A stretch of DNA of 64,000 bases from Bordetella genomosp. 4 (lineage in GTDB: Bacteria > Pseudomonadota > Gammaproteobacteria > Burkholderiales > Burkholderiaceae_B). Where the stretch lies: positions 62,001-126,000 of the forward strand of contig NZ_NEVQ01000009.1 in assembly GCF_002261185.1 (NCBI RefSeq), read 5' to 3'. The notes under the pieces are model-generated. The model had not been told where the DNA came from, searched no databases, and worked only from the letters and a program-made list of their open reading frames with translations. Position numbers and translations under genes: made by a program. Below are positions 48,775 to 61,332 of the stretch, piece after piece (position 1 is the first letter of the stretch; each line of letters begins with the position of its first letter).

Positions 48775-49898
48775 CGTCTGTGCTTGACGACATGGCGCAG
48801 ACGGCCGACGGTGTTGCCCAGGAGGCAGCGTTGGCGCCTCCTCGCATCAATGCGCTGCAAAAACTCTGGCTGCGCGAAATCGGTATCGAGAAGACTTGGC
48901 TAAAGGCCGCGGATCCGCAGCCGGAGCCGGCTGCATCGGTGGCCTCGGCGCAGGCGTCTGCTTCAGACGCTGATGCCGGTACGCTGCAGGATCCGGCGGC
49001 ACAGGCAAGAGCAGCGCTGCGGGCAGGGGGGCATCCCAGTGCCGGCGCTGGCGCAACGATGCGTTCGGATGCCGCGGCCGCTGCCGGATATCTCAATGCA
49101 GGCGGTGGCGCGGATTCGCTCGGCGCAGCAGGCCGTCGCGCGGACGCTGTGCCTGCCGCAGGCGCTACGCCTGTTGCCGCGGCGCCCGTACAGGGCGAAC
49201 GTGCTGACGCGGCGTCCGCGCAGGGTGAACGTGCCGACGCACCCGGGCGGCCAGGTGGGGCGCCGACCCGTCCCGCAGCAGGTGCCGCCGCACCTGTGGC
49301 GCGTGCACCGACCCCTACGCCAGAACCTGTTGTCCCCGCGACCGATTTCGACGCCCTGCGCGAACAGGTCCTGCAGTGCACGGCCTGTGGCCTGTGCCAG
49401 GGGCGCCGCCATGCCGTTTTCGGCATGGGCGCTCGTCCTGCGCGCTGGATGGTCGTGGGGGAGGCGCCGGGCGAGCAAGAGGACCGTCAGGGCCTGCCGT
49501 TCGTGGGGCGCTCCGGTCAGTTGCTGGACGCGATGCTGAGCGCCGTAGGGATGAGCCGCGAAAAAGACGTCTTTATCGCCAACGTGATCAAGTGCAGGCC
49601 GCCAGGCAATCGCAACCCCAAGCCCGAGGAAATCGCTGCGTGCAGTCCATACCTGAAGCGGCAGATCGAGCTGATTCGGCCCGAGCGGATTCTGGTGCTG
49701 GGCCGTTTTGCCGCCCAGACCCTGCTGGGAACGGATGCCACCATCGGCAGTCTGCGCGGACGCCAGCATGTGTGGACCATGGACGATGGGCACCGAATTC
49801 CGGTGGTCGTCAGTTATCACCCGGCATACTTGCTACGCAGCCCGGTCGAAAAGGCGCGTGCCTGGCAGGATCTGCAGCTCGCAATGGCCCTGGCCTGA
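48771..49898 (+). CDS. Uracil-DNA glycosylase, family 4-type, with long N-terminal extension
   Basis: A 375-residue protein whose C-terminal 190 residues form the [4Fe-4S] uracil-DNA glycosylase domain. Ligands are the pair QCTACGLCQG, then IKCRPPGNR and AACSPYL; active-site motifs GEAPGEQEDRQGLPFVGRSG and SYHPAYLLR are present. It removes uracil from DNA to start base-excision repair. The first ~180 residues are Ala/Pro/Gly-rich with repeats (QGERADAASAQGERADAPG), except for a helix NALQKLWLREIGIEKTW that may bind a partner. Overlap with the tsaB-rimI stop shows a common transcript. Confidence 0.88.
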   Translation: MTSVLDDMAQTADGVAQEAALAPPRINALQKLWLREIGIEKTWLKAADPQPEPAASVASAQASASDADAGTLQDPAAQARAALRAGGHPSAGAGATMRSDAAAAAGYLNAGGGADSLGAAGRRADAVPAAGATPVAAAPVQGERADAASAQGERADAPGRPGGAPTRPAAGAAAPVARAPTPTPEPVVPATDFDALREQVLQCTACGLCQGRRHAVFGMGARPARWMVVGEAPGEQEDRQGLPFVGRSGQLLDAMLSAVGMSREKDVFIANVIKCRPPGNRNPKPEEIAACSPYLKRQIELIRPERILVLGRFAAQTLLGTDATIGSLRGRQHVWTMDDGHRIPVVVSYHPAYLLRSPVEKARAWQDLQLAMALA

Positions 49899-50048
49899 GC
49901 CTGGGCAGGTCTGCTGGTCTGGAGTAATCAGGCAAGGCTGCAGAGAGCGGCGTCAGCCCAAATGTCAGGTCACGCAGGCGCAGCCATCAGGCTAATCGCC
50001 GAGACGCCTGGATGAGCGCCCAGCAGCGGGCGTTCATCGCGCAGGCGC

Positions 50049-51386
50049 TCAATGTTGCTTGATCGCGTGGCCGTGCCCTTCCTGGCCGATTTGCTCGTGC
50101 AGCGCGGGATCCGCGTTGAGGTTGCGGCGGCTCCAGCGCATGAACAGCACCATCAGGATCGCGACCAGCACGCCAAACAGCACTATCACGACATTGATCG
50201 GCATTTCCAGCCACAGCATCAGCGTATAAACCGCGACCATCAACAAGATGTTGAGCTGTTCGTTGAAGTTTTGCACGGCGATGGAGTGCCCGGCCGATAG
50301 CAGGACATGTCCGCGGTGCTGCAGCAGCGCATTCATCGGTACGACAAAGAACCCGGCGAGCCCGCCCGTCAGGAGCAGGACGCCATAAACCGCCCACGTG
50401 CTGTGCACCAGCGGCATGAGCAGCACCACGAGACCCATCAGAGCCCCGACGGGCAAGACGCATAAGGCTTTGCGCAGGGGAATGCGTCCCGCCAGAATGG
50501 AGCCCACGACGGTCCCGACGGCTGCGACGCCCATCAGCATCGAGGCCTCGTCGAGCCTATAGCCCAAATGCTGGCGTCCCCATTCGATTACGATCAACTG
50601 CAGTACCGCACCGGCTCCCCAGAACAGGGTGGTGACGGCGAGGGAAATCTGGCCCAGCTTGTCTTGCCACAGGACGCGGACATAGCTGGCAAAGACTCGC
50701 GTCAGCTTGATGGGGTTTTTCTGCTGCGGCGGATAGCGCACATGAGTATTCGGGATCAGCAGATTGCACAGCGCCGCCAGCAGATAGACGCAGGCGATGA
50801 CCAGAATGGCAGCTTCGGCAGGGGTGTGCACCCACTGGCCGATGATGTGGTGATCGAGCAGCGCCGTCGAGGCAGCGGGGGAGATCAGCACTCCGCCCAG
50901 CACCGTGCCCAGAATGATGGAGAACACCGTCAGGCCTTCGATCCAGCTATTGCCCTTGACCAGCATTTCCGGCGGCAGCATTTCGGTCACGATGCCGTAT
51001 TTCGCGGGCGAGTAGGCGGCTGCGCCGACCCCCACCAGGCCATAGGCCACACAGACCAGATAGGTCTGGTATTCATCGGGAATGCCCAGATTGGCATAGA
51101 GGAACATCAGCAGGCAGCCGGAGACCTTGAGGGCGTTGGTGGCGAACATCACCCGCCCTTTGGGGAACGAGTCAGCGACTGCGCCGACAAAGGCCGCCAG
51201 CACCACATACGACAGTGCGAACGACCATTTCATCAGCGGCGCCATCCAGTCCGGACCATGCAATTCCAGAATCAAGGCGATCGCCGCAATGAACAATGCA
51301 TTGTCCGCCAGAGACGAGAAGGCCTGAGCGGCCATGACCAGATAAAACCCGCGTTTCAAAAGAGAGTCCCCGGTGGCTGCCGGCAA
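50049..51386 (-). CDS. lplT: Lysophospholipid transporter LplT
   Basis: A 445-residue major facilitator protein with about 12 membrane segments. The N terminus GFYLVMAAQAFSSLADNALFIAAIALI and the AVADSFPKGRVMFATNALK loop are typical of LplT, which flips 2-acyl-lysophosphatidylethanolamine into the cytoplasm for re-acylation. The Aas acyltransferase usually coupled to it is not next to it here. It is transcribed alone, divergent from smc and convergent with the glycosylase gene. Confidence 0.88.
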   Translation of the reverse strand: MPAATGDSLLKRGFYLVMAAQAFSSLADNALFIAAIALILELHGPDWMAPLMKWSFALSYVVLAAFVGAVADSFPKGRVMFATNALKVSGCLLMFLYANLGIPDEYQTYLVCVAYGLVGVGAAAYSPAKYGIVTEMLPPEMLVKGNSWIEGLTVFSIILGTVLGGVLISPAASTALLDHHIIGQWVHTPAEAAILVIACVYLLAALCNLLIPNTHVRYPPQQKNPIKLTRVFASYVRVLWQDKLGQISLAVTTLFWGAGAVLQLIVIEWGRQHLGYRLDEASMLMGVAAVGTVVGSILAGRIPLRKALCVLPVGALMGLVVLLMPLVHSTWAVYGVLLLTGGLAGFFVVPMNALLQHRGHVLLSAGHSIAVQNFNEQLNILLMVAVYTLMLWLEMPINVVIVLFGVLVAILMVLFMRWSRRNLNADPALHEQIGQEGHGHAIKQH

Positions 51387-51621
51387 CCCGGCAGCGGTAA
51401 AAAGTCTGTTTCGGATGAAAAAAAAGTGTCAGCGAGTATAGCGTCTGACGTGTAGATGATGGGATTAGCGTCGTTTTCAGCGTGGGGCGGCAACAGCCTG
51501 GGGTATCATACGAGCCACACTAGATTCGCCATTCTACGGTCCCCGAGGGGCCGGTTCGCTATTCGTAGGGCAGGTCTGTTCAACGCGTTTCGTTTAACCC
51601 CACCCGTCCATCCATCGTACT

Positions 51622-54600
51622 GTGCGCCTGACTCAACTAAAACTCGCCGGATTCAAATCGTTCGTCGACCCTACCGTGATTCCCGTACCCAGCCAGCTGG
51701 TGGGGGTCGTGGGCCCTAATGGCTGCGGCAAATCTAATATTATCGATGCGGTCCGCTGGGTGCTGGGCGAGGCCAAGGCCTCCGAGTTGCGTGGCGAATC
51801 CATGCAGGACGTGATTTTCAACGGCTCGGGCCATCGTAAACCTGCCGCGCGTGCGTCTGTCGAAATGGTATTCGACAACAGCGAAGGCCGCGCTGCGGGC
51901 CAATGGAGCGCCTATTCCGAGATCGCGGTGCGCCGCGTGCTCACGCGCGACGGCACCAGCAGTTACTACGTCAACAACCAGCAGGTACGCCGCCGCGATA
52001 TTCACGATATTTTCCTGGGCACCGGCCTGGGCGCGCGTGGCTACGCCATCATCGGTCAGGGCATGATCAACCGCCTGATCGAGGCGCGTCCCGAGGAATT
52101 GCGCGTCTTCCTCGAAGAAGCCGCCGGCGTCTCGCGCTACAAAGAACGCCGCCGCGAAACGGAAAATCGCCTTTCGGATACTAGGGAAAACCTGACCCGC
52201 GTCGAAGACATTCTGCGCGAATTGGGGGCGCAGCTGGAAAAGCTCGAGGCGCAGGCCGAAGTGGCCCGCCAATACCGCGAGTTGCAGGCCGACGGCGAGA
52301 AAAAACAATTTGCCCTCTGGCTCCTGAAAGAAACCGGCGCGCGCGATGAGCGCCAGCGCAAGAGCCAGGACATGGCTCAGGCCCAGACCAACCTCGAGGC
52401 GGCCATCGCGGGGCTGCGTGCTGGCGAGCTTGAGCTCGAGTCGCGCCGCCAGGCCCACTACGCAGCCAGCGACGCCGTGCACACCGCCCAGGGGCAGCTT
52501 TACGAGGCCAATGCGCAGGTCAGCCGCCTGGAGGCGGAAATCCGCCACGTGGTCGATTCGCGTAACCGCCTGCAGGCACGGCGGGATCAGCTGCAGCAGC
52601 AGATCGCCGAATGGGAAACCCAGCAGGCCCACTGTGTCGAGCAGATCGCCCAGGCCGAGGAAGACCTGGCCGCCAGCGCCGCTCGCACCGAAGAAGCCCG
52701 TGCGCTGGCCGAGGAGGCCCAGGCCAGTTTGCCTGCGACGGAGTCCCGGGTGCGCGATGCCGCGGCTGCGCGCGACGAGATGCGCGGGGCGTTGGCGCGT
52801 GTCGAACAGAATCTGGCGCTGGTCGCACAGACCCAGCGCGACGCCGATCGCCAACTGCAAAACCTGGAGCAACGCCGCGAGCGCCTGCAGCAGGAATTAC
52901 GCGAATTGCACACCCCGGATCTCGCCAGGCTGGAGCAATTGGCGGGCGATCGTGCAGTGGGCGAGGACCAACTCGAAGAAGCCCAGCAACAGCTCGCTGA
53001 CCTGGAAGCCCGTGTTCCCGAGGCGGACGCCGAACGCAGCCGCGCACAGGCAGCCGCCCAGCAGGACGCGCAGGCACTGGCCCGCCTGGAGGCTCGCTTG
53101 GCCGCATTGGTCAAGCTGCAGGAAGACGTCCAGAAGCAAGGCGCGCTAGAGCCTTGGCTGGCCAAGCATGAACTGACCGGCTTGGCCCGGTTGTGGCAAA
53201 AGCTGCACATCGAGCCGGGCTGGGAAAACGCTTTGGAAGCCGTCCTGCGCGAGCGCATGGCCGCCATGGAGGTGCGCAACCTGGATTGGTCGCGGGCCTT
53301 TGCCGAGGACGCCCCGCCCGCGCGTCTGGCGTTTTATCAGGTTCCGGCCGCGGCGCCGGCACCGGCTGCGCCCGCGGGGTTGACCCCCCTGGCGAGCTTG
53401 TTGCGCATTACCGATCCAGACCTGCGCACCTTGCTGAACGACTGGCTGCGCAACGTCTATACCGCTGCCGACATGAGCCAGGCGCTGGCGACTCGTGCGA
53501 CGCTGCCGCCTGGCGCCGCATGCGTGGTGCAGGCCGGGCATCTGATCGATGCGCACAGCGTGCGGTTCTATGCCCCCGATTCCGAGCAGGCAGGCATGCT
53601 CGCTCGCCAGCAGGAAATCGAAAACCTGCAGCGCGAGATCAAGGCGCATCAGCTGATCGCGGACCAGGCGCGAGCCGCCGTGGCACGCGCAGAGAGCGCA
53701 TGGCAGCAGGTGTCGCAGGCCATTACGCCAGCGCGCCAGCGCGTCGCTGAAGTAACGCGCCGGGTGCACGACATTCAGCTCGAGCACTCGCGTTTGCAGC
53801 AGCAGGCCGAACAGTCGGGCGAACGGGCGACCCGCCTGCGCCAGGATCTAGAGGAAATCGCAGCCCACGAGGAAGACCTGCGTGCCACACGCGAGGAGGC
53901 CGAGGCGCGTTTCGAAACGCTGGACCAGGAATTGGGCGAGCATCAGTCGCGTTTTGCCGATGCCGAGATGGCGGGCGAGGACCTCGCCGCGCAAGCCGAG
54001 GCTGCCCGTGCCAAATTGCGCGAACTCGAGCGCGCGGCCCAGGAGGCCGAATTTGCCGAACGCGGCGTGCAATCTCGTATCGCGGATCTGCAGCGCAATC
54101 GCCAGTTGGCCATCGATCAAAGCCAACGTGGGGCTGTCGAGCTCGAACAATTGCAGGCCGAGCTGGCAGAGTTCGATGCGTCTGCGTCGCAAGCCGGCTT
54201 GCAAGACGCGTTGGAGGCTCGAGCCGAGCGCGAAGAAGCCCTGACCCGGGCTCGCCAGGAGCTCGACAACCTGTCGGCCCTGCTGCGCGGCGCCGACGAA
54301 GAGCGCATGCAACAAGAACGTGCGCTGGAACCGCTGCGTGCGCGCATCACCGAACTGCAATTGCAGGAGCAGGCCGCTCGTCTGGCCGAGGAACAATTCA
54401 CCGAGCAGCTGAATGCCCGTGAGGTAGACCGCGAGGCACTGGCTCGGGAACTGGCCGATCGTCCCGATGAATGGCGTCGGGCGAACTGGCTGCAATCCGA
54501 AGTCGGCCGTATTTCCCGCCAGATCGATTCGCTGGGCTCCGTGAACCTGGCCGCGTTGGATGAGCTGAACGCCTCGCGCGAACGCAAGGAGTTCCTCGAT

Positions 54601-55152
54601 TCCCAGCAGCAGGATTTGCTGACGGCGATCGACACCCTCGAAGACGCCATCCGCAAAATCGATCGCGAAACGCGCGAGCTGCTGCAGGCGACCTTCGATA
54701 CCGTCAACGGCCACTTTGGCGAACTATTCCCCAGGCTGTTCGGCGGCGGTGAAGCCAAACTCACGATGACCGGCGACGAAATCCTGGACGCGGGTGTGCA
54801 GGTGATGGCGCAGCCGCCGGGCAAACGAAACAGCACGATTCATTTGTTATCCGGTGGTGAGAAAGCGCTGACCGCTACCGCGCTCGTGTTTGCGTTGTTC
54901 AAACTGAACCCGGCGCCGTTCTGCTTGCTGGACGAGGTGGATGCGCCGTTGGATGACGCCAATACCGAGCGTTATGCCAATCTGGTGAGCAGCATGAGCG
55001 AGCAGACGCAGTTCCTGTTCATCTCGCATAACAAGATCGCGATGCAAATGGCCAAACAATTGGTTGGCGTGACCATGCAAGAACAAGGCGTTTCGCGTAT
55101 CGTTGCTGTTGATATTGATTCGGCCGTGCAAATGGCCTCCGAAGCCGCATAA
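51622..55152 (+). CDS. smc: Chromosome segregation ATPase SMC
   Basis: The 1176-residue protein begins at GTG 51622 (MRLTQLKLAGFKSFVDPT); no ATG fits and the ribosome site is poor, so translation may be weak. Domain order: N-terminal ATPase half with Walker A GPNGCGKSN, a long coiled coil, a hinge near 510-650, a second coiled coil, and the C-terminal half with signature LLSGGEKALTATAL and Walker B CLLDEVDAPLDD. SMC compacts and segregates chromosomes with ScpAB, which are not present here. The smc-zipA-ligA order is typical of this order of bacteria. Confidence 0.95.
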   Translation: MRLTQLKLAGFKSFVDPTVIPVPSQLVGVVGPNGCGKSNIIDAVRWVLGEAKASELRGESMQDVIFNGSGHRKPAARASVEMVFDNSEGRAAGQWSAYSEIAVRRVLTRDGTSSYYVNNQQVRRRDIHDIFLGTGLGARGYAIIGQGMINRLIEARPEELRVFLEEAAGVSRYKERRRETENRLSDTRENLTRVEDILRELGAQLEKLEAQAEVARQYRELQADGEKKQFALWLLKETGARDERQRKSQDMAQAQTNLEAAIAGLRAGELELESRRQAHYAASDAVHTAQGQLYEANAQVSRLEAEIRHVVDSRNRLQARRDQLQQQIAEWETQQAHCVEQIAQAEEDLAASAARTEEARALAEEAQASLPATESRVRDAAAARDEMRGALARVEQNLALVAQTQRDADRQLQNLEQRRERLQQELRELHTPDLARLEQLAGDRAVGEDQLEEAQQQLADLEARVPEADAERSRAQAAAQQDAQALARLEARLAALVKLQEDVQKQGALEPWLAKHELTGLARLWQKLHIEPGWENALEAVLRERMAAMEVRNLDWSRAFAEDAPPARLAFYQVPAAAPAPAAPAGLTPLASLLRITDPDLRTLLNDWLRNVYTAADMSQALATRATLPPGAACVVQAGHLIDAHSVRFYAPDSEQAGMLARQQEIENLQREIKAHQLIADQARAAVARAESAWQQVSQAITPARQRVAEVTRRVHDIQLEHSRLQQQAEQSGERATRLRQDLEEIAAHEEDLRATREEAEARFETLDQELGEHQSRFADAEMAGEDLAAQAEAARAKLRELERAAQEAEFAERGVQSRIADLQRNRQLAIDQSQRGAVELEQLQAELAEFDASASQAGLQDALEARAEREEALTRARQELDNLSALLRGADEERMQQERALEPLRARITELQLQEQAARLAEEQFTEQLNAREVDREALARELADRPDEWRRANWLQSEVGRISRQIDSLGSVNLAALDELNASRERKEFLDSQQQDLLTAIDTLEDAIRKIDRETRELLQATFDTVNGHFGELFPRLFGGGEAKLTMTGDEILDAGVQVMAQPPGKRNSTIHLLSGGEKALTATALVFALFKLNPAPFCLLDEVDAPLDDANTERYANLVSSMSEQTQFLFISHNKIAMQMAKQLVGVTMQEQGVSRIVAVDIDSAVQMASEAA

Positions 55153-55196
55153 CCACTACAACGGAAGGGCGCTGCCTGGCAGCGCAGGATTGACAC

Positions 55197-58369
<3,173 letters not shown>

Positions 58370-58495
58370 TCTTGCGCTGATCCTGTTTTGAGGAAAAAAA
58401 TGCTTCCTGGGGCAGTAGGCTGAAGGCGTAGCGTGTGGGTCTTTGGGGATGCTGGGGGGCTGTCTGTGGCATGCTTCGGGTGGAGTTCTTTTGGC

Positions 58496-58629
58496 GCAGG
58501 AGGTCGGCGTGTAAAAGCCCCGCCGGGCCTATCGCCGCGACTCGGCCCGTCAGCAGGGGCCTCGGCCCGCTTCGCGGGCTAAATCGCGGCTCAACGGCCC
58601 GGCGGGGCTTTTACACGCCGACCTCCTGC
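58496..58629 (-). repeat. Cloverleaf palindrome, subfamily B, reverse orientation (locus 4, left)
   Basis: Perfect 34-bp arms at 58496-58529 and 58596-58629. Inner stem GCCGCGA (58534-58540) / TCGCGGC (58584-58590). Two hairpins: GGCCC/GGGCC (58544-58561) and GCCCGC-TTC-GCGGGC (58565-58579). Minus-strand junctions are GTTGAGC and GCGATA, as in the unit at 500. Stems differ from that unit but remain paired. Confidence 0.88.
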
Positions 58630-58792
58630 TCGCAATGTCTTCCGGTGACGGATGTCATGCGCTTTGCTGCATCAACTCTGTTGTGTTGAGTTCACGATGG
58701 CCGAATGGCACTAGCTCAACCCACCGCATTGCCAAAGTCGGTTTCGAAAAACACGGATGGCAATCAGCCCTCGTTGCATTCCCTCATCATGA

Positions 58793-58926
58793 GTCCCTGT
58801 CGCGTGCCTGGGCGTGGCGGCGGGCCGTTGAGCACGGATTCAGTCCGCGCAGCGGACCGAGGCCCCTGGTCATGGGCCGAGTCCGTGCGATAGGCCCGGC
58901 GCCACGCCCAGGCACGCGACAGGGAC
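58793..58926 (+). repeat. Cloverleaf palindrome, subfamily B, forward orientation (locus 4, right)
   Basis: 34-bp arms (58793-58826 and 58893-58926) match at 33 positions. Inner stem GCACGGA/TCCGTGC; hairpin 1 GTCCGC-GCA-GCGGAC; hairpin 2 GGCCC/GGGCC. Relative to the unit at 500-632 the outer arm has four substitutions, each accompanied by the complementary change on the other arm. Confidence 0.88.
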
Positions 58927-58983
58927 GCTTTCAGAGAGACAATCACGAGCAGCAAACGCCCATAAACCAACAGCGATAAAAAA

Positions 58984-59005
58984 GCCCCAGTTAAAAAACC
59001 AGGGC
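58984..59005. terminator. Bidirectional terminator between ligA and par27
   Basis: A 9-bp stem with two G-T pairs (GCCCCAGTT / AACCAGGGC) and a 4-base loop is flanked by A-rich bases on the left and TTTTT on the right, so it can end transcription from either side. It lies about 110 bases beyond the par27 stop. Confidence 0.7.
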
Positions 59006-59112
59006 CTTTTTCACGTACACAATCATCATGCAACGCCAGCAAGAGCCGTTAACCAACGCCGCCGGCCAAACCTGACCACAGTACTAAACTGCAGCCAGGC
59101 ACATCGTCAGCA

Positions 59113-59889
59113 TTACTTGATCGTCGCTTTGTCGCGCAATTGCTTCTGGTATTCACCCAGAGCCTGCTGACGCAGCATTTCTTCGAGTTGCGGACGGACT
59201 TGATCGAGCGGGGGGAATTCCACCGGACGGGTGTCCTCGACCTCGATGATGTGCCAACCGAACTGCGTTTGTACCGGCTTGTCGGCCAGTTGGCCTTTCT
59301 TCAGGCTGCCGACGGTGTCAGCAAACGGCTTGACGTAGTTGGTGGGAGCTGCCCAGCCCAGGTCCCCGCCATTGGCGCCACTGCCAGGGTCCTTGGAGTT
59401 TTTCTTGGCCAGATCGGCAAACTTGCTTTTGTCTTTCTTGATCTGCGCCAGCAAGTCGTTGGCGGTTTTCTCGTCTTCGACGAGGATGTGGCGGACTTTG
59501 TATTCCTGTTGGCCGGCTTGTTGCTGCTTGGCCTTGTTGTACTCGTCCTGAATCTGCTTGTCGGTGATGGGGTGCTTTTTCAGGTAGTCGGCCATCAGCG
59601 CGCGAACGAGGATGCCTTCGCGGGCCAGCGAGATTTCGGTCTGGACGTCGGCTTGTTTGGCGATGCCGTCTTTTTCGGCCGCCTGGACGAAGATCTGGCG
59701 GTTGATCATTTCCTGCTTGACCTGTTCGCGCAGTTGCGGCGAATCGGTTGCGCCCTGGCTGACCAGCAGTTTGACGAATTGATCCAGGCTTTGCTGAGAG
59801 ATCGCCTTGCCATTGACGGTGGCGACGTTCTGCGCAAATGCGGGTACCGCGACCGCGCAAGCAGCGGCCAGCATCACGATGCGTTTCAT
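59113..59889 (-). CDS. Periplasmic parvulin-type peptidyl-prolyl isomerase (Par27-like)
   Basis: A 258-residue exported foldase. The signal peptide is residues 1-19 (LAAACAVAVPAFA). An N-terminal helical chaperone region (30-120) precedes the parvulin domain with YKVRHILVEDEKTANDLLAQIKKDKSKFADLAKKNSKD, GGDLGW, and TQFGWHIIEVEDTR. This layout matches Par27 of Bordetella, which has both isomerase and chaperone activity on outer-membrane proteins. bolA lies only 9 bases upstream on the same strand. Confidence 0.9.
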   Translation of the reverse strand: MKRIVMLAAACAVAVPAFAQNVATVNGKAISQQSLDQFVKLLVSQGATDSPQLREQVKQEMINRQIFVQAAEKDGIAKQADVQTEISLAREGILVRALMADYLKKHPITDKQIQDEYNKAKQQQAGQQEYKVRHILVEDEKTANDLLAQIKKDKSKFADLAKKNSKDPGSGANGGDLGWAAPTNYVKPFADTVGSLKKGQLADKPVQTQFGWHIIEVEDTRPVEFPPLDQVRPQLEEMLRQQALGEYQKQLRDKATIK

Positions 59890-59898
59890 GGATTTCCT

Positions 59899-60180
59899 TT
59901 AGGAATTTGTCAGAGGGGCTTGGGCGTCAAGCGCAAGCGCATGGATAGGATGAGGGATCAGGTCTTGCAAAAGATCATACACCAGACGATGCCGGGCAAC
60001 AGGCGTCAAACCGGCAAAGCGCGAGGCCACGATACGTACATGGTAATGGCCTGCGCCACCCTGTGCACCCGCATGCCCGGCGTGCAGGTGCGAGTCGTCG
60101 CGGATGTCCAGTGCGGTCGGCTCCAGGGCAGCCAGGCGGGTGCGTATCAGCGCGATGCGGTCAGTGGTGTTGTCGGGCAT
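59899..60180 (-). CDS. BolA family protein
   Basis: A 93-residue BolA-like protein. The conserved segment DDSHLHAGHAGAQGGAGHYHVRIVASRFAGLTPVARHRLVYDLL contains the HxH and His residue used with monothiol glutaredoxin to hold a [2Fe-2S] cluster. Family roles are iron-sulfur trafficking and stress morphology. It probably forms an operon with par27 (9 bases apart) and lies 104 bases downstream of yciB on the same strand. Confidence 0.9.
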   Translation of the reverse strand: MPDNTTDRIALIRTRLAALEPTALDIRDDSHLHAGHAGAQGGAGHYHVRIVASRFAGLTPVARHRLVYDLLQDLIPHPIHALALDAQAPLTNS

Positions 60181-60284
60181 GAGTAAAACAATGAACGATG
60201 GGTAAAACGATCAAACCTTAAATACAGAATACAAGCAGACGACTCAAACTGACGAAAATCGGACGATGAGTCCTCGCTTGAGCA

Positions 60285-60869
60285 TCAGTCTTTGCCTATT
60301 TCGCGTTGGGGATCGTTGGCCTCTGGTTGGCTGGGATGCTGCATGTGCTTGCTGAGCCACAGCGACTGGCCAATCACAAATACCAGCAGCAACCCCATCA
60401 GCCCGAAGACCTTGAAATTCACCCATTGCGATTCCGTGAAATGGCCGGAAAACGCCACGTACAGATTAATGGCGCCGGCGGCCAGGAAAAACAAGGCCCA
60501 GCTCAGGTTGAGTTTGTCCCAGGCTGTATCGGAAAGTTCAATTTGAGTACCGAGCAGCCGGCGCATCAGATTGCGGCCGAACAGGAAACGAGAACCGAGC
60601 AGGGCGCCGCCAAACAACCAATACAGGACGGTGGGCTTCCATTTGATGAACACATCGCTGTGCAGCCACAAGGTCGCGCCGCCAAAAATCACGATGACCG
60701 ACAGATTGATCCAATGTGTCATTTCGATACGTTTGCCTGTTGCCCGTAACCAGACAAACTGGGCAACCGAGGCGGCGATCGCTACCGCTGTCGCGGTATA
60801 GATATCGGCAAATCGGTACGCGATGAAGAAAAGAATCAGCGGAAACAGGTCAAACAGGAATTTCTTCAT
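60285..60869 (-). CDS. yciB: Intracellular septation protein A family (YciB)
   Basis: From the ATG at 60869 ([28 protein letters not shown]) the protein is 194 residues with five or six hydrophobic helices. The motifs [30 protein letters not shown] and [27 protein letters not shown] are family hallmarks. YciB takes part in envelope integrity and septum formation. Its start overlaps the msrB stop by 4 bases, so the two are coupled. The open frame extending further upstream is out of frame with msrB and is rejected. Confidence 0.92.
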   Translation of the reverse strand: MKKFLFDLFPLILFFIAYRFADIYTATAVAIAASVAQFVWLRATGKRIEMTHWINLSVIVIFGGATLWLHSDVFIKWKPTVLYWLFGGALLGSRFLFGRNLMRRLLGTQIELSDTAWDKLNLSWALFFLAAGAINLYVAFSGHFTESQWVNFKVFGLMGLLLVFVIGQSLWLSKHMQHPSQPEANDPQREIGKD

Positions 60870-61267
60870 TCGTTCTCGAGGGGTTCGAATTTGAGCGATA
60901 CCGAGTTGATGCAATAACGCAGCCCGGTGGGCTCCGGTCCGTCGGGGAAGACATGGCCCAGATGGGAGTCGCAGATGTTGCACAGGACTTCGGTGCGCAC
61001 CATGCCATGAGAGGTATCGCGTTCCTCGCGCACTCGCGCTGGGTCGATAGGCTCGAAATAGCTGGGCCAGCCGCAGCCGGCGTCGAATTTGGTGTCCGAG
61101 GCAAATAGCGGGGTGCCACAGCCGATGCAACGGTAAATGCCCAGCTGTGTGGTGTCCCAATAACGGCCCGTAAAGGCACGCTCGGTGCCCTTTTGGCGCG
61201 CGACCGCGTATTCTTGCGGCGTCAGTTGGGCGCGCCATTCCTCGTCGGTTTTACGTACTTTTTCCAT
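60866..61267 (-). CDS. msrB: Peptide-methionine (R)-S-oxide reductase MsrB
   Basis: A 133-residue enzyme that repairs oxidised methionine (R form) in proteins. Zinc is held by two CxxC pairs ([11 protein letters not shown] and [14 protein letters not shown]). The catalytic cysteine is in [11 protein letters not shown] near the C terminus, and GCGWPSYF lies in the substrate pocket. It is first of the msrB-yciB pair and lies divergent from bioM across 65 bases. Confidence 0.95.
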   Translation of the reverse strand: MEKVRKTDEEWRAQLTPQEYAVARQKGTERAFTGRYWDTTQLGIYRCIGCGTPLFASDTKFDAGCGWPSYFEPIDPARVREERDTSHGMVRTEVLCNICDSHLGHVFPDGPEPTGLRYCINSVSLKFEPLENE

Positions 61268-61332
61268 GTCACCTCTTGGAGCCCGGATGATTGAAATGGT
61301 TCAAGCATGGGGTTCGGGCATAATTCCGCCCC

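Noticed and set aside
60870-61238. Upstream extension of the yciB reading frame
   Set aside because: It lies over msrB in another frame and encodes no similarity; the ATG at 60869 overlapping the msrB stop fits the family start.
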